DNA of 28,406 bases from assembly GCA_013286985.1 (NCBI GenBank), contig JABDEQ010000028.1:1-28406 (forward strand). Direction: 5' to 3'. This document shows positions 15,378 through 24,057 of the stretch, piece after piece; the stretch's first letter is position 1; the number at the start of each line of letters is the position of its first letter. The position numbers and the translations under genes were made by a program. This DNA comes from Bacteroidota bacterium. Its GTDB lineage: Bacteria; Bacteroidota; Bacteroidia; Sphingobacteriales; Sphingobacteriaceae. Below the pieces are notes generated by a model. The model worked only from the letters and a program-made list of their open reading frames with translations, was not told the origin of the DNA and made no database searches.

Positions 15378-17891
15378 ATGCTAATTAACAAAGCTTCTTT
15401 GCAAAGGGCCATCGGTCTGCTGTGTGTGTATTTTATTGTTTTATTGCCTTATAGCGGGTATAGCCAGGAGACAAGATCTATTGCAGATTTTGATAAAGAC
15501 TGGCATTTTCACTTAGGTGATGTTACTGACGGACAAACAACAAGTCTTAACGACGCCGACTGGCGCCTGCTCAACCTGCCGCACGATTGGAGTATTGAAG
15601 GCAAGTTCAGCAAAGACAACCCTGCCACCGCAGAAGGCGGTGCATTACCGGGTGGTATCGGTTGGTACCGTAAAACGTTCACCATTCCGGCATCTTCCAA
15701 ATACAAACGGGTTTATATTGATTTTGATGGCGTATACCAAAAAAGCGATGTATGGGTAAATGGTCATCATTTGGGTTTCAGGCCCAACGGCTATATTTCT
15801 TTCAGGTATGAACTAACACCTTACCTGAACTTTGGTGGTGAAAACACCATTGCTGTTAAGGTTGATAATTCTGTGCAGCCCAATTCGCGCTGGTATTCGG
15901 GCTCGGGTATTTACCGGAATGTGTGGTTGGTTACTACAAATATAACGGCGATTGATCATTGGGGCACTTATATCAAAACGCCAAACGTAACTGATGCATC
16001 AGCTACTGTACAGATTCAAACAAGCATTAACGATCCGGAAAATGGCAAACAGGTGGTAAAAACCACTACTGTTGATGAGAATGGCAAAGAGGTTAAAAGT
16101 CCTACTTCCCAGGTGGTAGGGGTTGTTCAGCTTAAGTTGAAAACTACCATTTATGACGAGACTGGCAAAGAAATTAAAAGCATTATCTCTGATGTGACAA
16201 GTGCTCCTAAGTTATCTCAAGCAATTGTTCCCCAGGAATTGATCATAACAAATCCGCAGCTTTGGTCTGTTGATCGTCCGTACTTGTATAAGGCAGTTAG
16301 CTGCCTTTTGCTGGGTAGTTATGTCATGGATACTTACACTACGTCTTTCGGTATCCGCTATTTCAATTTTGATGCCGATAAAGGCTTCTCCTTAAACGGC
16401 AAGCCGATGAAAATTTTAGGGGTATGCGACCACCACGACTTAGGCAGTTTAGGTGCCGCCGTTAACACCCGAGCATTGGAACGCCAATTGCAGATTTTAA
16501 AAGCAATGGGCTGTAATGGTATCCGTACTTCACATAATCCTCCTGCGCCGGAGCTGCTTGATCTATGTGACAAAATGGGTTTTATTGTAATGGATGAAGC
16601 CTTTGACTGCTGGGAATGGAAAAAAGCCAAATTTGATTATCACCTGTATTTTAAAGAATGGCATAAACGCGATTTGGAAGACCAAATATTGCGCGACAGG
16701 AACCACCCCAGCGTAATTATATGGAGCATTGGCAATGAAATCCCTCAGCAGGGCGATACTTCTGCGCTGCGTATTGCACCAGAACTGGCGGGGATAGTTC
16801 ATAGTCTGGACACTACAAGACCTATCACCACCGCTAACGACAGGCCTGATACCAGCAATAAAATTATTAAATCGGGTGCTATTGACCTAATTGGCTATAA
16901 CTACCACGAGTTTGATTATGCTAAGTTTCATGACCGTTATCCGGGTAAAAAGTTTATCGCTACTGAAACTACTTCGGGGCTCGAAATGAGGGGACATTAT
17001 GATATGCCATCGGATAGTATACGCATCTGGCCTTCCCGCTGGGATAAGCCATTTACTGATGGAAACGTCGATAATAGCGTATCTGCCTATGACAATGTGC
17101 GCCCCGCGTGGGGTTCAACGCATGAGGCTACCTGGAAGGTGATGAAAAAGTACGATTTTCTTTCGGGCATGTTCATCTGGACCGGATTTGATTACCTGGG
17201 CGAACCTACACCATATACATGGCCATCGCGCAGTTCATATTTTGGTATTGTTGACCTGGCCGGATTCCCTAAGGACATTTATTACATGTACCAAAGCGAG
17301 TGGACCAATAAACCGGTATTGCATATTTTCCCGCATTGGAACTGGACACCCGGAAAAACTGTTGACATATGGGCGTTTTATAATAATGCCGATGAAGTGG
17401 AGCTTTTCCTGAATGGAAAATCATTAGGCATAAAAAAGAAAACCGGCGACGACCTGCACGTAATGTGGCGCATAAAATTTGAGCCCGGAACCCTTAAAGC
17501 CGTATCGCGCAAGGATGGAAAAGTAATTTTAACCCGCGAAATCCATACCGCAGGTAAGCCTGCTAAAATTGAGCTGATTGCCGACAGGAAGAACATCAAA
17601 GCTGATGGTAAAGATCTTTCCTTTATCACTGTAAAAATATTGGACAAGGACGGCAATTTAGTACCGGACGCTAATAACCTGGTAAACTTTAAAATAAATG
17701 GCAATGCATTTATAGCGAGTGTTGATAATGGCGATGAAGTGAGTCATGATCCGTTTAAAGCAGATTACCGCAAGGCATTTAACGGCCTGGCGCTGGCTAT
17801 TGTACAATCAAAAGACAAGGGTGGCAATATTACTTTCACCGCAACTTCTGATGGTTTACAAGCCGCAACAATAGTATTGCAATCGAAATAA
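15378..17891 (+). CDS. Secreted glycoside hydrolase family 2 (beta-galactosidase-like)
   Basis: An 837-residue exported enzyme with a signal peptide (residues ~1-29; hydrophobic AIGLLCVYFIVLLPY ending YSQ). Domains: GH2 sugar-binding jelly roll (~35-190; INDADW-like LNLPHDWSIEG, GGIGWYRKTF), Ig-like GH2 domain (~195-335), TIM barrel (~340-630), then DUF4982-type and C-terminal Ig-like domains (~640-837). The acid/base is E454 in WSIGNEIPQQ and the nucleophile is predicted as E530 in FIATETTSG; NHPSVI and RTSHNPPAPELLD are typical. Predicted to release terminal beta-linked galactose, or a related sugar, in the periplasm; specificity cannot be fixed. The Ig-like domain holds a near-repeat of ~18 residues (TTTVDENGKEVKS... 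and TTIYDETGKEIKS..., 27 residues apart). It stands alone, with no SusC/D pair nearby. Confidence 0.94.
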   Translation: MLINKASLQRAIGLLCVYFIVLLPYSGYSQETRSIADFDKDWHFHLGDVTDGQTTSLNDADWRLLNLPHDWSIEGKFSKDNPATAEGGALPGGIGWYRKTFTIPASSKYKRVYIDFDGVYQKSDVWVNGHHLGFRPNGYISFRYELTPYLNFGGENTIAVKVDNSVQPNSRWYSGSGIYRNVWLVTTNITAIDHWGTYIKTPNVTDASATVQIQTSINDPENGKQVVKTTTVDENGKEVKSPTSQVVGVVQLKLKTTIYDETGKEIKSIISDVTSAPKLSQAIVPQELIITNPQLWSVDRPYLYKAVSCLLLGSYVMDTYTTSFGIRYFNFDADKGFSLNGKPMKILGVCDHHDLGSLGAAVNTRALERQLQILKAMGCNGIRTSHNPPAPELLDLCDKMGFIVMDEAFDCWEWKKAKFDYHLYFKEWHKRDLEDQILRDRNHPSVIIWSIGNEIPQQGDTSALRIAPELAGIVHSLDTTRPITTANDRPDTSNKIIKSGAIDLIGYNYHEFDYAKFHDRYPGKKFIATETTSGLEMRGHYDMPSDSIRIWPSRWDKPFTDGNVDNSVSAYDNVRPAWGSTHEATWKVMKKYDFLSGMFIWTGFDYLGEPTPYTWPSRSSYFGIVDLAGFPKDIYYMYQSEWTNKPVLHIFPHWNWTPGKTVDIWAFYNNADEVELFLNGKSLGIKKKTGDDLHVMWRIKFEPGTLKAVSRKDGKVILTREIHTAGKPAKIELIADRKNIKADGKDLSFITVKILDKDGNLVPDANNLVNFKINGNAFIASVDNGDEVSHDPFKADYRKAFNGLALAIVQSKDKGGNITFTATSDGLQAATIVLQSK

Positions 17892-17911
17892 AATAAACCA
17901 ATATCAGATAG

Positions 17912-17946
17912 AAAAGGCGCTGCATGTTAATGATGCAGCGCCTTTT
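17912..17946. terminator. Bidirectional rho-independent terminator
   Basis: AAAAGGCGCTGCAT and ATGCAGCGCCTTTT pair perfectly (14 bp) around a 7-base loop, with the A/T ends supplying short U-runs in both directions. It serves the GH2 gene (+) and the barrel-protein operon (-), which converge here. Confidence 0.9.
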
Positions 17947-17948
17947 AG

Positions 17949-18752
17949 TTATAAATTAAACAGATTGTATTCCAGTCTTACAAGGTACATATGCGCTGTA
18001 TTGCGCTGCATAGTGCTGTAAAGCGGCACACGATAAGAAAAGTCTAGTCTCACCAAACTGTTAAAAATCAGTTGCACTGCCGGGGCCACATCCAAATAAC
18101 TTTGCCCGTACCCTGGATTGGTTTTACCCAAAAACTCGGCATATAAATTCAAATTGGTTTGATCATAACTTTTATACTGAGTGGGCAATAAAAGATATCC
18201 GGTTGAAAGCGTATACGCAATAGCATCGCGGGCATTACCAAGCGGTAGATGATTATCTCCGGCATTATCCCATGCGTGCAGGTAACTGGCAGAGCCGGAT
18301 AGCGCCAGCTTATGCAATAATTGGGTAAACACCACACCGCTTTGCAAGCCTGAATTATCGCCCTCCAAAGTAATTTCCTGGTTAACTATCGGGTTATTGA
18401 TGCTTGATAATTTAGCAAAAAAGGCACCTCTGAAATGCTTTTGAACCGAATCGACCGATAGAAAGCGATACTTAGCGTAAACACTCCCGCCTTCAAAATG
18501 CTGCTGGTTTTCGTAATAATCTGATACGTATAAGGAGCTATGCACCATCAGATTTTTAGTGGCGCCGTACATTAGTTCAAACGTAGTGCGGTTTTTATAA
18601 CCGGGATTAAAGAACTCCTGGTTCTCTAACCGTATGCCTAACGAATTGGTAGCCATGTTGCTGGCCGGTTCGGTATTTACATACAGCTCCTGCGAAAACG
18701 CAGGGCAAGCTATAGCCACAAGGCCAATAGCCAACAATAAATGCTTCATCAT
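17949..18752 (-). CDS. Predicted outer-membrane beta-barrel protein of a metal-related operon
   Basis: A 267-residue protein with a signal peptide (MMKHLLLAIGLVAIACPAFSQ), then alternating polar/aromatic strands throughout (TTFELMYGATKNLMVHSSLY, GSVYAKYRFL, LNLYAEFLGK) and an aromatic-ending last strand (MYLVRLEYNLFNL), as expected for an outer-membrane barrel. No family was recognised with certainty. It is the last gene of a three-gene minus-strand run, 15 bases after the HMA protein, and ends at the shared terminator. Context suggests a role in envelope metal handling, but this is inferred from neighbours only; transport through the barrel is not shown by the sequence. Confidence 0.75.
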   Translation of the reverse strand: MMKHLLLAIGLVAIACPAFSQELYVNTEPASNMATNSLGIRLENQEFFNPGYKNRTTFELMYGATKNLMVHSSLYVSDYYENQQHFEGGSVYAKYRFLSVDSVQKHFRGAFFAKLSSINNPIVNQEITLEGDNSGLQSGVVFTQLLHKLALSGSASYLHAWDNAGDNHLPLGNARDAIAYTLSTGYLLLPTQYKSYDQTNLNLYAEFLGKTNPGYGQSYLDVAPAVQLIFNSLVRLDFSYRVPLYSTMQRNTAHMYLVRLEYNLFNL

Positions 18753-18767
18753 AAAAACAAATAAAGT

Positions 18768-19271
18768 TTATATAACTGCGTGATAAATACGGCTGCCATT
18801 TGCCGGCGCAGCGTCGGTAGTTTGACCGAGATATTTTTTTGATACCGATTTAGGCGCAAAACCTTTATCAATTAGGGTTATAGCTACTTCACCGGCAAGT
18901 GGTTTATCTGCCGCATTCATTAACCTAAAGGTATCCGCACCATAACTAAAGGTATTGCTGCTCAGTTTCACACCATCAAAATTAAAAGTGGTTTTTAAAC
19001 TGTTGACAAAAAAGCCGGCATCCTGCACTTTTTTGCTGATCAGATCAAAATTTATCGCTTCGCCATTTTTAAAGGTGAGGATAAAAATATTGTGAAGCAG
19101 ATCGGTTTTAATGTCACTAATAAACGGAAGCGTGCGTAAGGATTTTTCGGTAGCTTTTGAACATAGGGCACAGGTTAGTCCGCTAACCTGCAATTCGGCT
19201 TTGGAAAATTGTGCATGAGCTAATCCTGTTGAAAGGATTAAAAGAAGGAGGAATATTTTAAGGGTTTTCAT
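18768..19271 (-). CDS. Exported heavy-metal-associated (HMA) domain protein
   Basis: About 167 residues from the ATG at 19271 (MKTLKIFLLLLILSTGLAHA signal peptide); the TTG at 19280 is less likely. Residues ~24-92 form an HMA fold: strand AELQVSGLT followed by CALC (C34, C37) and helix SKATEKSLRTL, with a second half SDIKTDLLHNIFILTF and KVQDAGFFV. The CxxC pair is the usual Cu(I)/soft-metal site. Because the protein is exported, it should act in the periplasm, in contrast to cytosolic CopZ chaperones. The remaining ~75 residues are an unrecognised beta-rich domain. Neighbours: HYC/CC/PP protein 77 bases upstream, barrel gene 15 bases downstream; probably one transcript. Confidence 0.83.
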   Translation of the reverse strand: MKTLKIFLLLLILSTGLAHAQFSKAELQVSGLTCALCSKATEKSLRTLPFISDIKTDLLHNIFILTFKNGEAINFDLISKKVQDAGFFVNSLKTTFNFDGVKLSSNTFSYGADTFRLMNAADKPLAGEVAITLIDKGFAPKSVSKKYLGQTTDAAPANGSRIYHAVI

Positions 19272-19348
19272 TGTTATCAAATATTAAATCGTAAAAAAAT
19301 TAAACTTGGGTTCATTTTTAACTGCCCGCAGGCTTTGATTAATATTGA

Positions 19349-19735
19349 TTAAATACGGAAAACGCAATTTTTAAGATAAATTACAGGCTGGTTAGCTAAT
19401 ACATCCGGCGGATCTTTGCCATAGTTTTTTGCTTCAACGGCACTACCTAATGAAAAAGCGAAAGCAGGAAAGAACATTTTAGGCAGGCTGATTATAGCCG
19501 TTTTTGCTAAAACCGATTGTGCCTGTGCCTGATGCGCATCCTTAACTTTTACCTCGATATGTTTGTCCTGGCAACATTTCATTTTGCAAGCAGCAAATTC
19601 ACCATAATTTTTTACAGGAGAATTTACTGTTACCGAGATGATTTGACTGCAGCAATAATGCAAATTAAGCGCAAAGCCGGTTGCTGTAATTAAATACAGT
19701 AACACCAAAAACGAAGCGCTTACCCTTTTTATCAT
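19349..19735 (-). CDS. HYC/CC/PP-motif family protein, probable metal-responsive envelope protein
   Basis: A 128-residue protein with an N-terminal signal/membrane segment (SASFLVLLYLITATGFALN). It shows the three features that give this Bacteroidota family its name: His26-Tyr27-Cys28 right after the hydrophobic segment, the Cys54-Cys55 pair in CKMKCCQDKH, and a Pro-Pro near residue 109 (GKDPPDV). The cluster of Cys and His suggests binding of copper or another soft metal in the periplasm; this is known family association and inference, not proven. It is first in the operon with the exported HMA protein and the predicted barrel, the common arrangement for this family. Confidence 0.82.
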   Translation of the reverse strand: MIKRVSASFLVLLYLITATGFALNLHYCCSQIISVTVNSPVKNYGEFAACKMKCCQDKHIEVKVKDAHQAQAQSVLAKTAIISLPKMFFPAFAFSLGSAVEAKNYGKDPPDVLANQPVIYLKNCVFRI

Positions 19736-19775
19736 ATCACGAAAGTACTGTTTAACTGGTTGATTTCAAAATAGC

Positions 19776-19994
19776 TGGATGCAATTCAAGTTGCCGCGTT
19801 TACACACGAAACGTTCCGATGGAATGTAAAAATTGTTGTTGAATATTTTTTCTACCAACCATTCGTCCTTACAGGACGATCAACTCCATTTTTCGTCCTG
19901 TAAGGACAAATGGTTGGTAGTCCGGCATTAAAACAGGTGTTAACGTTCCATCGGAACATCTGGTGTGTAAACGCGGCAATTTGAATTGCATCCA
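19776..19994. repeat. 219-bp nested inverted repeat
   Basis: Outer arms 19777-19824 and 19946-19993 agree as reverse complements at 44 of 48 positions. Inner arms 19853-19879 and 19893-19919 agree at 26 of 27. Each arm itself contains small palindromic units (GTTCC..GGAA, CGTCCTTACAGGACG, ACCAACCATT). The whole can fold as a cruciform or long RNA hairpin. No open frame crosses it. From memory, TACCAACCATT.CGTCC...GGACG units are dispersed in Bacteroidota genomes; here two sets are arranged as a mirror. Confidence 0.88.
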
Positions 19995-20005
19995 ATGTTA
20001 TGAAA

Positions 20006-20040
20006 TGAAAAAGCCTTCTGACACGCAGAAGGCTTTTTCA
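20006..20040. terminator. Rho-independent terminator downstream of the Gly-rich protein
   Basis: TGAAAAAGCCTTCTG pairs with CAGAAGGCTTTTTCA over 15 bp around ACACG, with terminal A/T runs that give a U-tract for the minus-strand gene ending at 20060. Confidence 0.88.
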
Positions 20041-20059
20041 TTATACAAAAGACAGCAAA

Positions 20060-20857
20060 TTAAGCGCCTTTTTCATCATCAGGGGAAGGAAGACTTACTA
20101 TTCTGAAAGCTACATTGCCATTAGGGTCGGTAACTTTTTCATAATAAATATCATTAGGAGACACATAATATTTTTTTCCGTTCAGGGAAACTTTATGGCA
20201 TCCGTCGGGTAATTCGTTAACAATATCACCAACCTGCGGAGCAGCAGTGCTTACTTTCGCATTAGGGTCAGTAGTACCAGGATCGGTATTTAAAACGCCA
20301 TCGCGGCCGGCAACAACATATACTTTTTTGCCTTTATCGTCGGTGGTTTCTTTATAATAAACACCACTGGCTTCATAATATTGCACACCATCAATTTTTA
20401 TAGCTTGTGCATTTGACGGAAGCTCAGGAATGCCGGCACCTACAGGAGGAGCCGTAACCTGGTAACCACCATCATCATACGGTGTATAAAAAACGCCGCC
20501 GTAATAGTAATACAGGCTTGAACCCCAATAAAATGGATAATAGCCAAATGGCAACACACCAACGTAAAAACCCCAGTGCGGGTAACCATAATAACCAAAA
20601 CCTGGTCTGTAAAAAGCGCCGCCATGATAGCCAACGCCTGCAAAATAACCAGCACCAGATCTGTAGCTATTTACACCGGCAAAGTGCGTAGAACCACCGT
20701 GATAACTACCGAAACTGCTAACACCGCCGCCATGAAAACCACCACCGCCGCCGCCACCACCGTGGAAACCACGCTGAGCGTTAGCAGGTGCAATCATTAT
20801 TATTGACAAAAGCCCGGCCAGAAACAAACCGGAACCGTATTTAAACAACTTTTTCAT
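20060..20857 (-). CDS. Secreted glycine/tyrosine-rich protein (DUF6515-like)
   Basis: A 265-residue exported protein: signal peptide (LFLAGLLSIIMIAPANA) then a Gly/His-rich stretch (residues ~29-65, with an eight-glycine run), a Gly/Tyr/Phe region (GYYGYPHWGFYVGVLPFGYY, YYYGGVFYTPYD) and VTAPPVGAGIPELP, the pattern I associate with DUF6515. The C-terminal half holds two similar beta-rich segments: VQYYEASGVYYKETTDDKGKKVY and KKYYVSPNDIYYEKVTDPNGN. The function is unknown; the character suggests an extracytoplasmic surface or periplasmic protein. It is a single gene with its own terminator. The upstream TAGATTTG (21006-20999 on its strand) resembles a -7 box, without a good -33 partner. Confidence 0.75.
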   Translation of the reverse strand: MKKLFKYGSGLFLAGLLSIIMIAPANAQRGFHGGGGGGGGFHGGGVSSFGSYHGGSTHFAGVNSYRSGAGYFAGVGYHGGAFYRPGFGYYGYPHWGFYVGVLPFGYYPFYWGSSLYYYYGGVFYTPYDDGGYQVTAPPVGAGIPELPSNAQAIKIDGVQYYEASGVYYKETTDDKGKKVYVVAGRDGVLNTDPGTTDPNAKVSTAAPQVGDIVNELPDGCHKVSLNGKKYYVSPNDIYYEKVTDPNGNVAFRIVSLPSPDDEKGA

Positions 20858-21078
20858 TTTTATATCTAAATAAACTTATTAACAGATTTTTCTTATTTAA
20901 AGTATAAGTACTTAAAAATAAACTAATATAATCGTTAGACGGAAAATCAGTAAGAAGGTTTAATTTATTTTATTATTTTTTTTCTTACTCCGCAAGCACA
21001 AATCTATATACAATATAGCCATTATTTACATTAGTTTTCCATTAGAATGGCATAATTTACGCTTTTGTTACAATCTAA

Positions 21079-22398
21079 CTAACCTACTTTAACCAGCCCG
21101 GCAGGGAAAATAAGCTTGAAGCTGCTGCCCATATTTTTTTCGGAGCTTACTTCTATCTTCATCTTGTGAAATTCGGCTATTGATTTCACAATAGGCAAAC
21201 CCAAACCAAAACTATCCTGCGTAAGCGATTGCCTGAATTTTTTGAACCGGTTAAAAATAAAAGGCAACTGTTCGGCACCAATCCCAATCCCTGTATCATT
21301 TATACTTACGGAAAAAATATCGTTTTGATACAATCCAACAACGTTAATTTCGCCGTTTTCCTTGTTATACTTTATCGCATTGTTAATCAGGTTAAAAAAC
21401 AGGTTAAAAAGTAAAAACTTATTTACCTTAACTAATTGCCAGTCGGCCGGTATGGCTGTCTCAAAGCTTATATTTTTATCCTGCAGCCTGATAGAAATTT
21501 CATCATATACTTCCTGTATTAATTCAGCAAGCGGGATATTGTCTTCCTTTAAAAACTGCTCGTTTTCAATTTGCGATATCAGCAGCAATGTTTTGGTGAT
21601 ACTTTTTAAGCGGTTCAGGATTTTTTGCATCTCCAGCAAGCGTGTTTTTAGCTCGTCGGCAATGTCCTCCTGCTCAAACATGTTCTCAATTTTCGATTGC
21701 AGGATAGATATCGGCGTCATCAACTCATGCGAAGCGTTGGAAATGAACTCACGTTCTTTTTGAAAAGTACTTTCAATAGTCTCTATCATTTTATAGATGC
21801 TTATATCCAGGTATTCAAAATCGGAGGTACTCGTTTTCACCTTATCATACGATCCAAAATTGGGGAATTTATGGCCTATCAATTTGGTTTTAATAATTAA
21901 GCCAAGTGGCCGCAATACATAGGTCGAGTAAAACTGATCGGCCATTATCGTCAGCAATATCATGCCCAATAACACCTGGAAAGCAATATTCTGAAGCGGG
22001 CGAGTTGTTTCTGTAATGGCATCAACGCTAATGGCAATCTCCATCAGGTATTTTTTACTTTCCGCATTAAAGTTGTGGCTAAGTATCCGGTATTCAATGG
22101 TATCGCCCTGTATAAGGCGTTTCTCATTTTTAATGGTATCCAACACCTCGGTCGATGAGTCAACACCTATACTTACGTAATCTTCTTTTAACGGGGTATA
22201 ATAACTGGCATCGCTGTAGTTTTTTATGCCTTGTATTTTTATAATGCGGAGCAGTTTATCTTTCTGTTTCCGGAGTTTATTATCGGTATAATTTTGGTTT
22301 ATATTTTTGATAAGGGCAGGCAACAACATAACAAAAATGGTTACTATCACCAGTTTTGATAGGGCATTGAACAGCGTAAGCTTGGTTTTTAGTTTCAA
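21079..22398 (-). CDS. Membrane sensor histidine kinase
   Basis: A 439-residue kinase starting at TTG (MKLKTKLTLFNALSK is the normal N-terminus in this group; no ATG fits). TM1 lies at ~14-33, a ~100-residue periplasmic sensor domain follows, TM2 at ~137-157, then a linker and the DHp domain with H224 in SNASHELMTPISIL. The ATPase domain has NLINNAIKYNKENG (N box), DTGIGIGAEQLPFIFNRF (G1/F box) and FGLGLPIVKSI (G2). The partner regulator is immediately upstream (40 bases) and the operon begins with a basic exported protein and a predicted barrel. The stimulus is unknown; the surrounding envelope genes suggest an envelope signal. Confidence 0.93.
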   Translation of the reverse strand: MKLKTKLTLFNALSKLVIVTIFVMLLPALIKNINQNYTDNKLRKQKDKLLRIIKIQGIKNYSDASYYTPLKEDYVSIGVDSSTEVLDTIKNEKRLIQGDTIEYRILSHNFNAESKKYLMEIAISVDAITETTRPLQNIAFQVLLGMILLTIMADQFYSTYVLRPLGLIIKTKLIGHKFPNFGSYDKVKTSTSDFEYLDISIYKMIETIESTFQKEREFISNASHELMTPISILQSKIENMFEQEDIADELKTRLLEMQKILNRLKSITKTLLLISQIENEQFLKEDNIPLAELIQEVYDEISIRLQDKNISFETAIPADWQLVKVNKFLLFNLFFNLINNAIKYNKENGEINVVGLYQNDIFSVSINDTGIGIGAEQLPFIFNRFKKFRQSLTQDSFGLGLPIVKSIAEFHKMKIEVSSEKNMGSSFKLIFPAGLVKVG

Positions 22399-22438
22399 AT
22401 GTTTAGCGTTTAAACCCTCCTGCCCAGAGGCATAAATA

Positions 22439-23122
22439 TCAACTACTTATCTTTATTTTATATCCTAATCCGCGTACCGTCTCTAACCAATCGGGCGGGG
22501 CAAACACATTCAGTTTTTTCCTGATATTTTTGATGTGCGCATCAATATAATTTGAATCGTAGTCATCATTAATAATGCTTCCCCAAATATGCTCGCTTAA
22601 CTGTGAACGCGATAAAGTACGATTTTTGTGCAAAATAAGGTAAGCTATAAGGTCAAATTCTTTTTTGGTGATAGAATTAACCTCGGTATTGTAGTAAGAT
22701 ATGGTACGATCGGTAAGGTTTATTAAAAAGCCGCCCAGATCAATTAAGTTTTGTTTTAAGCCAAACTTACGGCGGGTTATAGCCTGCATGCGGCTTTGCA
22801 ATTCAAGCAGTGAGAATGGTTTGGGCAGGTAGTCATCAGCACCCAAATCAAGCCCCTTAATACGGTCATAAACCTCGGCACGGGCGGTTAAGATGATACA
22901 AACGGCCTCGGGGTTGTGTTTCTTTGCCTCCTTTAACAAATCCAGGCCATCATAATCGGGCAAACCCAGGTCAATTAAAATAAAATCGTACAGGTTAACG
23001 CCAATTCTTTCGGATGCAGATGTCCCGTTAAAGCAGATCTCGCAGATATAATTATAATTGGTCAGAAAAATTTCGAGCTCTTCTGCCAGCGCTTTTTCGT
23101 CTTCAATTATTAAAACATTCAT
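22439..23122 (-). CDS. OmpR/PhoB-family response regulator
   Basis: A 227-residue regulator. The receiver domain (1-~115) has the acidic pocket IIEDE, phospho-acceptor D51 in LIDLGLPDYDG and the conserved lysine in YLPKPFSLLELQ. The winged helix-turn-helix domain (~130-225) shows ITKKEFDLIAYLILHKNRTLS, SQLSEHIWG, the recognition helix region YIDAHIKNIRKKL and the closing VRGLGYKI. Translation from ATG; only eight bases separate it from the barrel gene and 40 from the kinase, so they are co-transcribed and form a cognate pair. Targets cannot be read from the window. Confidence 0.95.
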   Translation of the reverse strand: MNVLIIEDEKALAEELEIFLTNYNYICEICFNGTSASERIGVNLYDFILIDLGLPDYDGLDLLKEAKKHNPEAVCIILTARAEVYDRIKGLDLGADDYLPKPFSLLELQSRMQAITRRKFGLKQNLIDLGGFLINLTDRTISYYNTEVNSITKKEFDLIAYLILHKNRTLSRSQLSEHIWGSIINDDYDSNYIDAHIKNIRKKLNVFAPPDWLETVRGLGYKIKISS

Positions 23123-23130
23123 ATAAATAT

Positions 23131-24027
23131 TTAAAAAAAGAGATAAAAAAATGTCAGGTTAAAAAACACTTCATGTCTGTTCTTTAACGCTCCTTCAACG
23201 TTAACAGGTATAGAATATTTCCACGATGCTTCAAAAGTATAATGCGGCCTGTTGTAGGCTATTGGCAATTTAAAACTGTAGTTAAGGGCATTAAACCGTC
23301 CGTTATCATAATTGGGGACGCGCTCCCCTCTTGGAAACGATGGAGGTGGCAGTTCCTCCAGGTTAAGCTTATCCGGGTTATCAACCGAATATTTTTCCAC
23401 AAAGTTCTGCGTGCCAAAAATAGCACTGATGGTAGGATTAAAGGAAAGATAATCTTTATCGTCAAAAACACTCCAGCTTGTTTCAATGTATTTGGAGGTA
23501 TTCAGGGTGATGAAGTAATCGTTTGCATCGCCAAAAAGATAATCGCCGGTGATGCTTGATTTGGCAAATTTCCAGTCGAAAGTATTTTTAAAATCAATAT
23601 CATTGGCCGATGCCGATTTTATTACTGCGGCTGCATCTTTATTAAATATAAACCTGGTATAACTGATAGTCCCCGAAAATTTCTTCGAATAGTTAAACAG
23701 GTAGCCTGCGCCCAGGTCAAGCTCATCAACCAGTGGATTGTAACCTAAAACCTTATAAACGGATGTATATAAAAAGAAGCCCGATTTTGTATTGTAAATA
23801 GCATCGGTGCTTACAAAAGGGTATTTAATGGGCCCGGTACGGCCAAAAAACTGGATATCGCTACCATAGCTGGCTCCAACTGAAATTGATCTTTTTCTGA
23901 ATACGGTATCGGTATCGGCTGTTATATGAACCTGCTTATCCGTATCGGCAAAAAAACAAACCTTTACCGTAATAGCATTTACAGCATTACAAACTATCAG
24001 GAAAAGCAATATGAAAATGTATTTCAT
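23131..24027 (-). CDS. Predicted outer-membrane beta-barrel protein linked to a two-component system
   Basis: About 298 residues from the ATG at 24027 (the TTG three bases earlier is disregarded). Signal peptide MKYIFILLFLIVCNAVNA, then a mature part built of alternating strands (SGFFLYTSVYKVLGY, DLGAGYLFNYSK, FSGTISYTRFIF, ITGDYLFGDANDYFITLN) ending with an aromatic strand (HEVFFNLTFFYLFF), the standard outer-membrane barrel signature. No named family was recognised. It is eight bases upstream of the regulator gene and 30 downstream of the small exported protein; the order exported protein - barrel - regulator - kinase suggests that barrel and kinase work in one response. Confidence 0.78.
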   Translation of the reverse strand: MKYIFILLFLIVCNAVNAITVKVCFFADTDKQVHITADTDTVFRKRSISVGASYGSDIQFFGRTGPIKYPFVSTDAIYNTKSGFFLYTSVYKVLGYNPLVDELDLGAGYLFNYSKKFSGTISYTRFIFNKDAAAVIKSASANDIDFKNTFDWKFAKSSITGDYLFGDANDYFITLNTSKYIETSWSVFDDKDYLSFNPTISAIFGTQNFVEKYSVDNPDKLNLEELPPPSFPRGERVPNYDNGRFNALNYSFKLPIAYNRPHYTFEASWKYSIPVNVEGALKNRHEVFFNLTFFYLFF

Positions 24028-24057
24028 CAATATTCAATAAACGGTTTGCTGATTTTG

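Noticed and set aside
19853..19919. CRISPR-like repeated units (CGTCCTTACAGGACG)
   Set aside because: The copies are inverted, not direct, and there are no regular spacers or cas genes.
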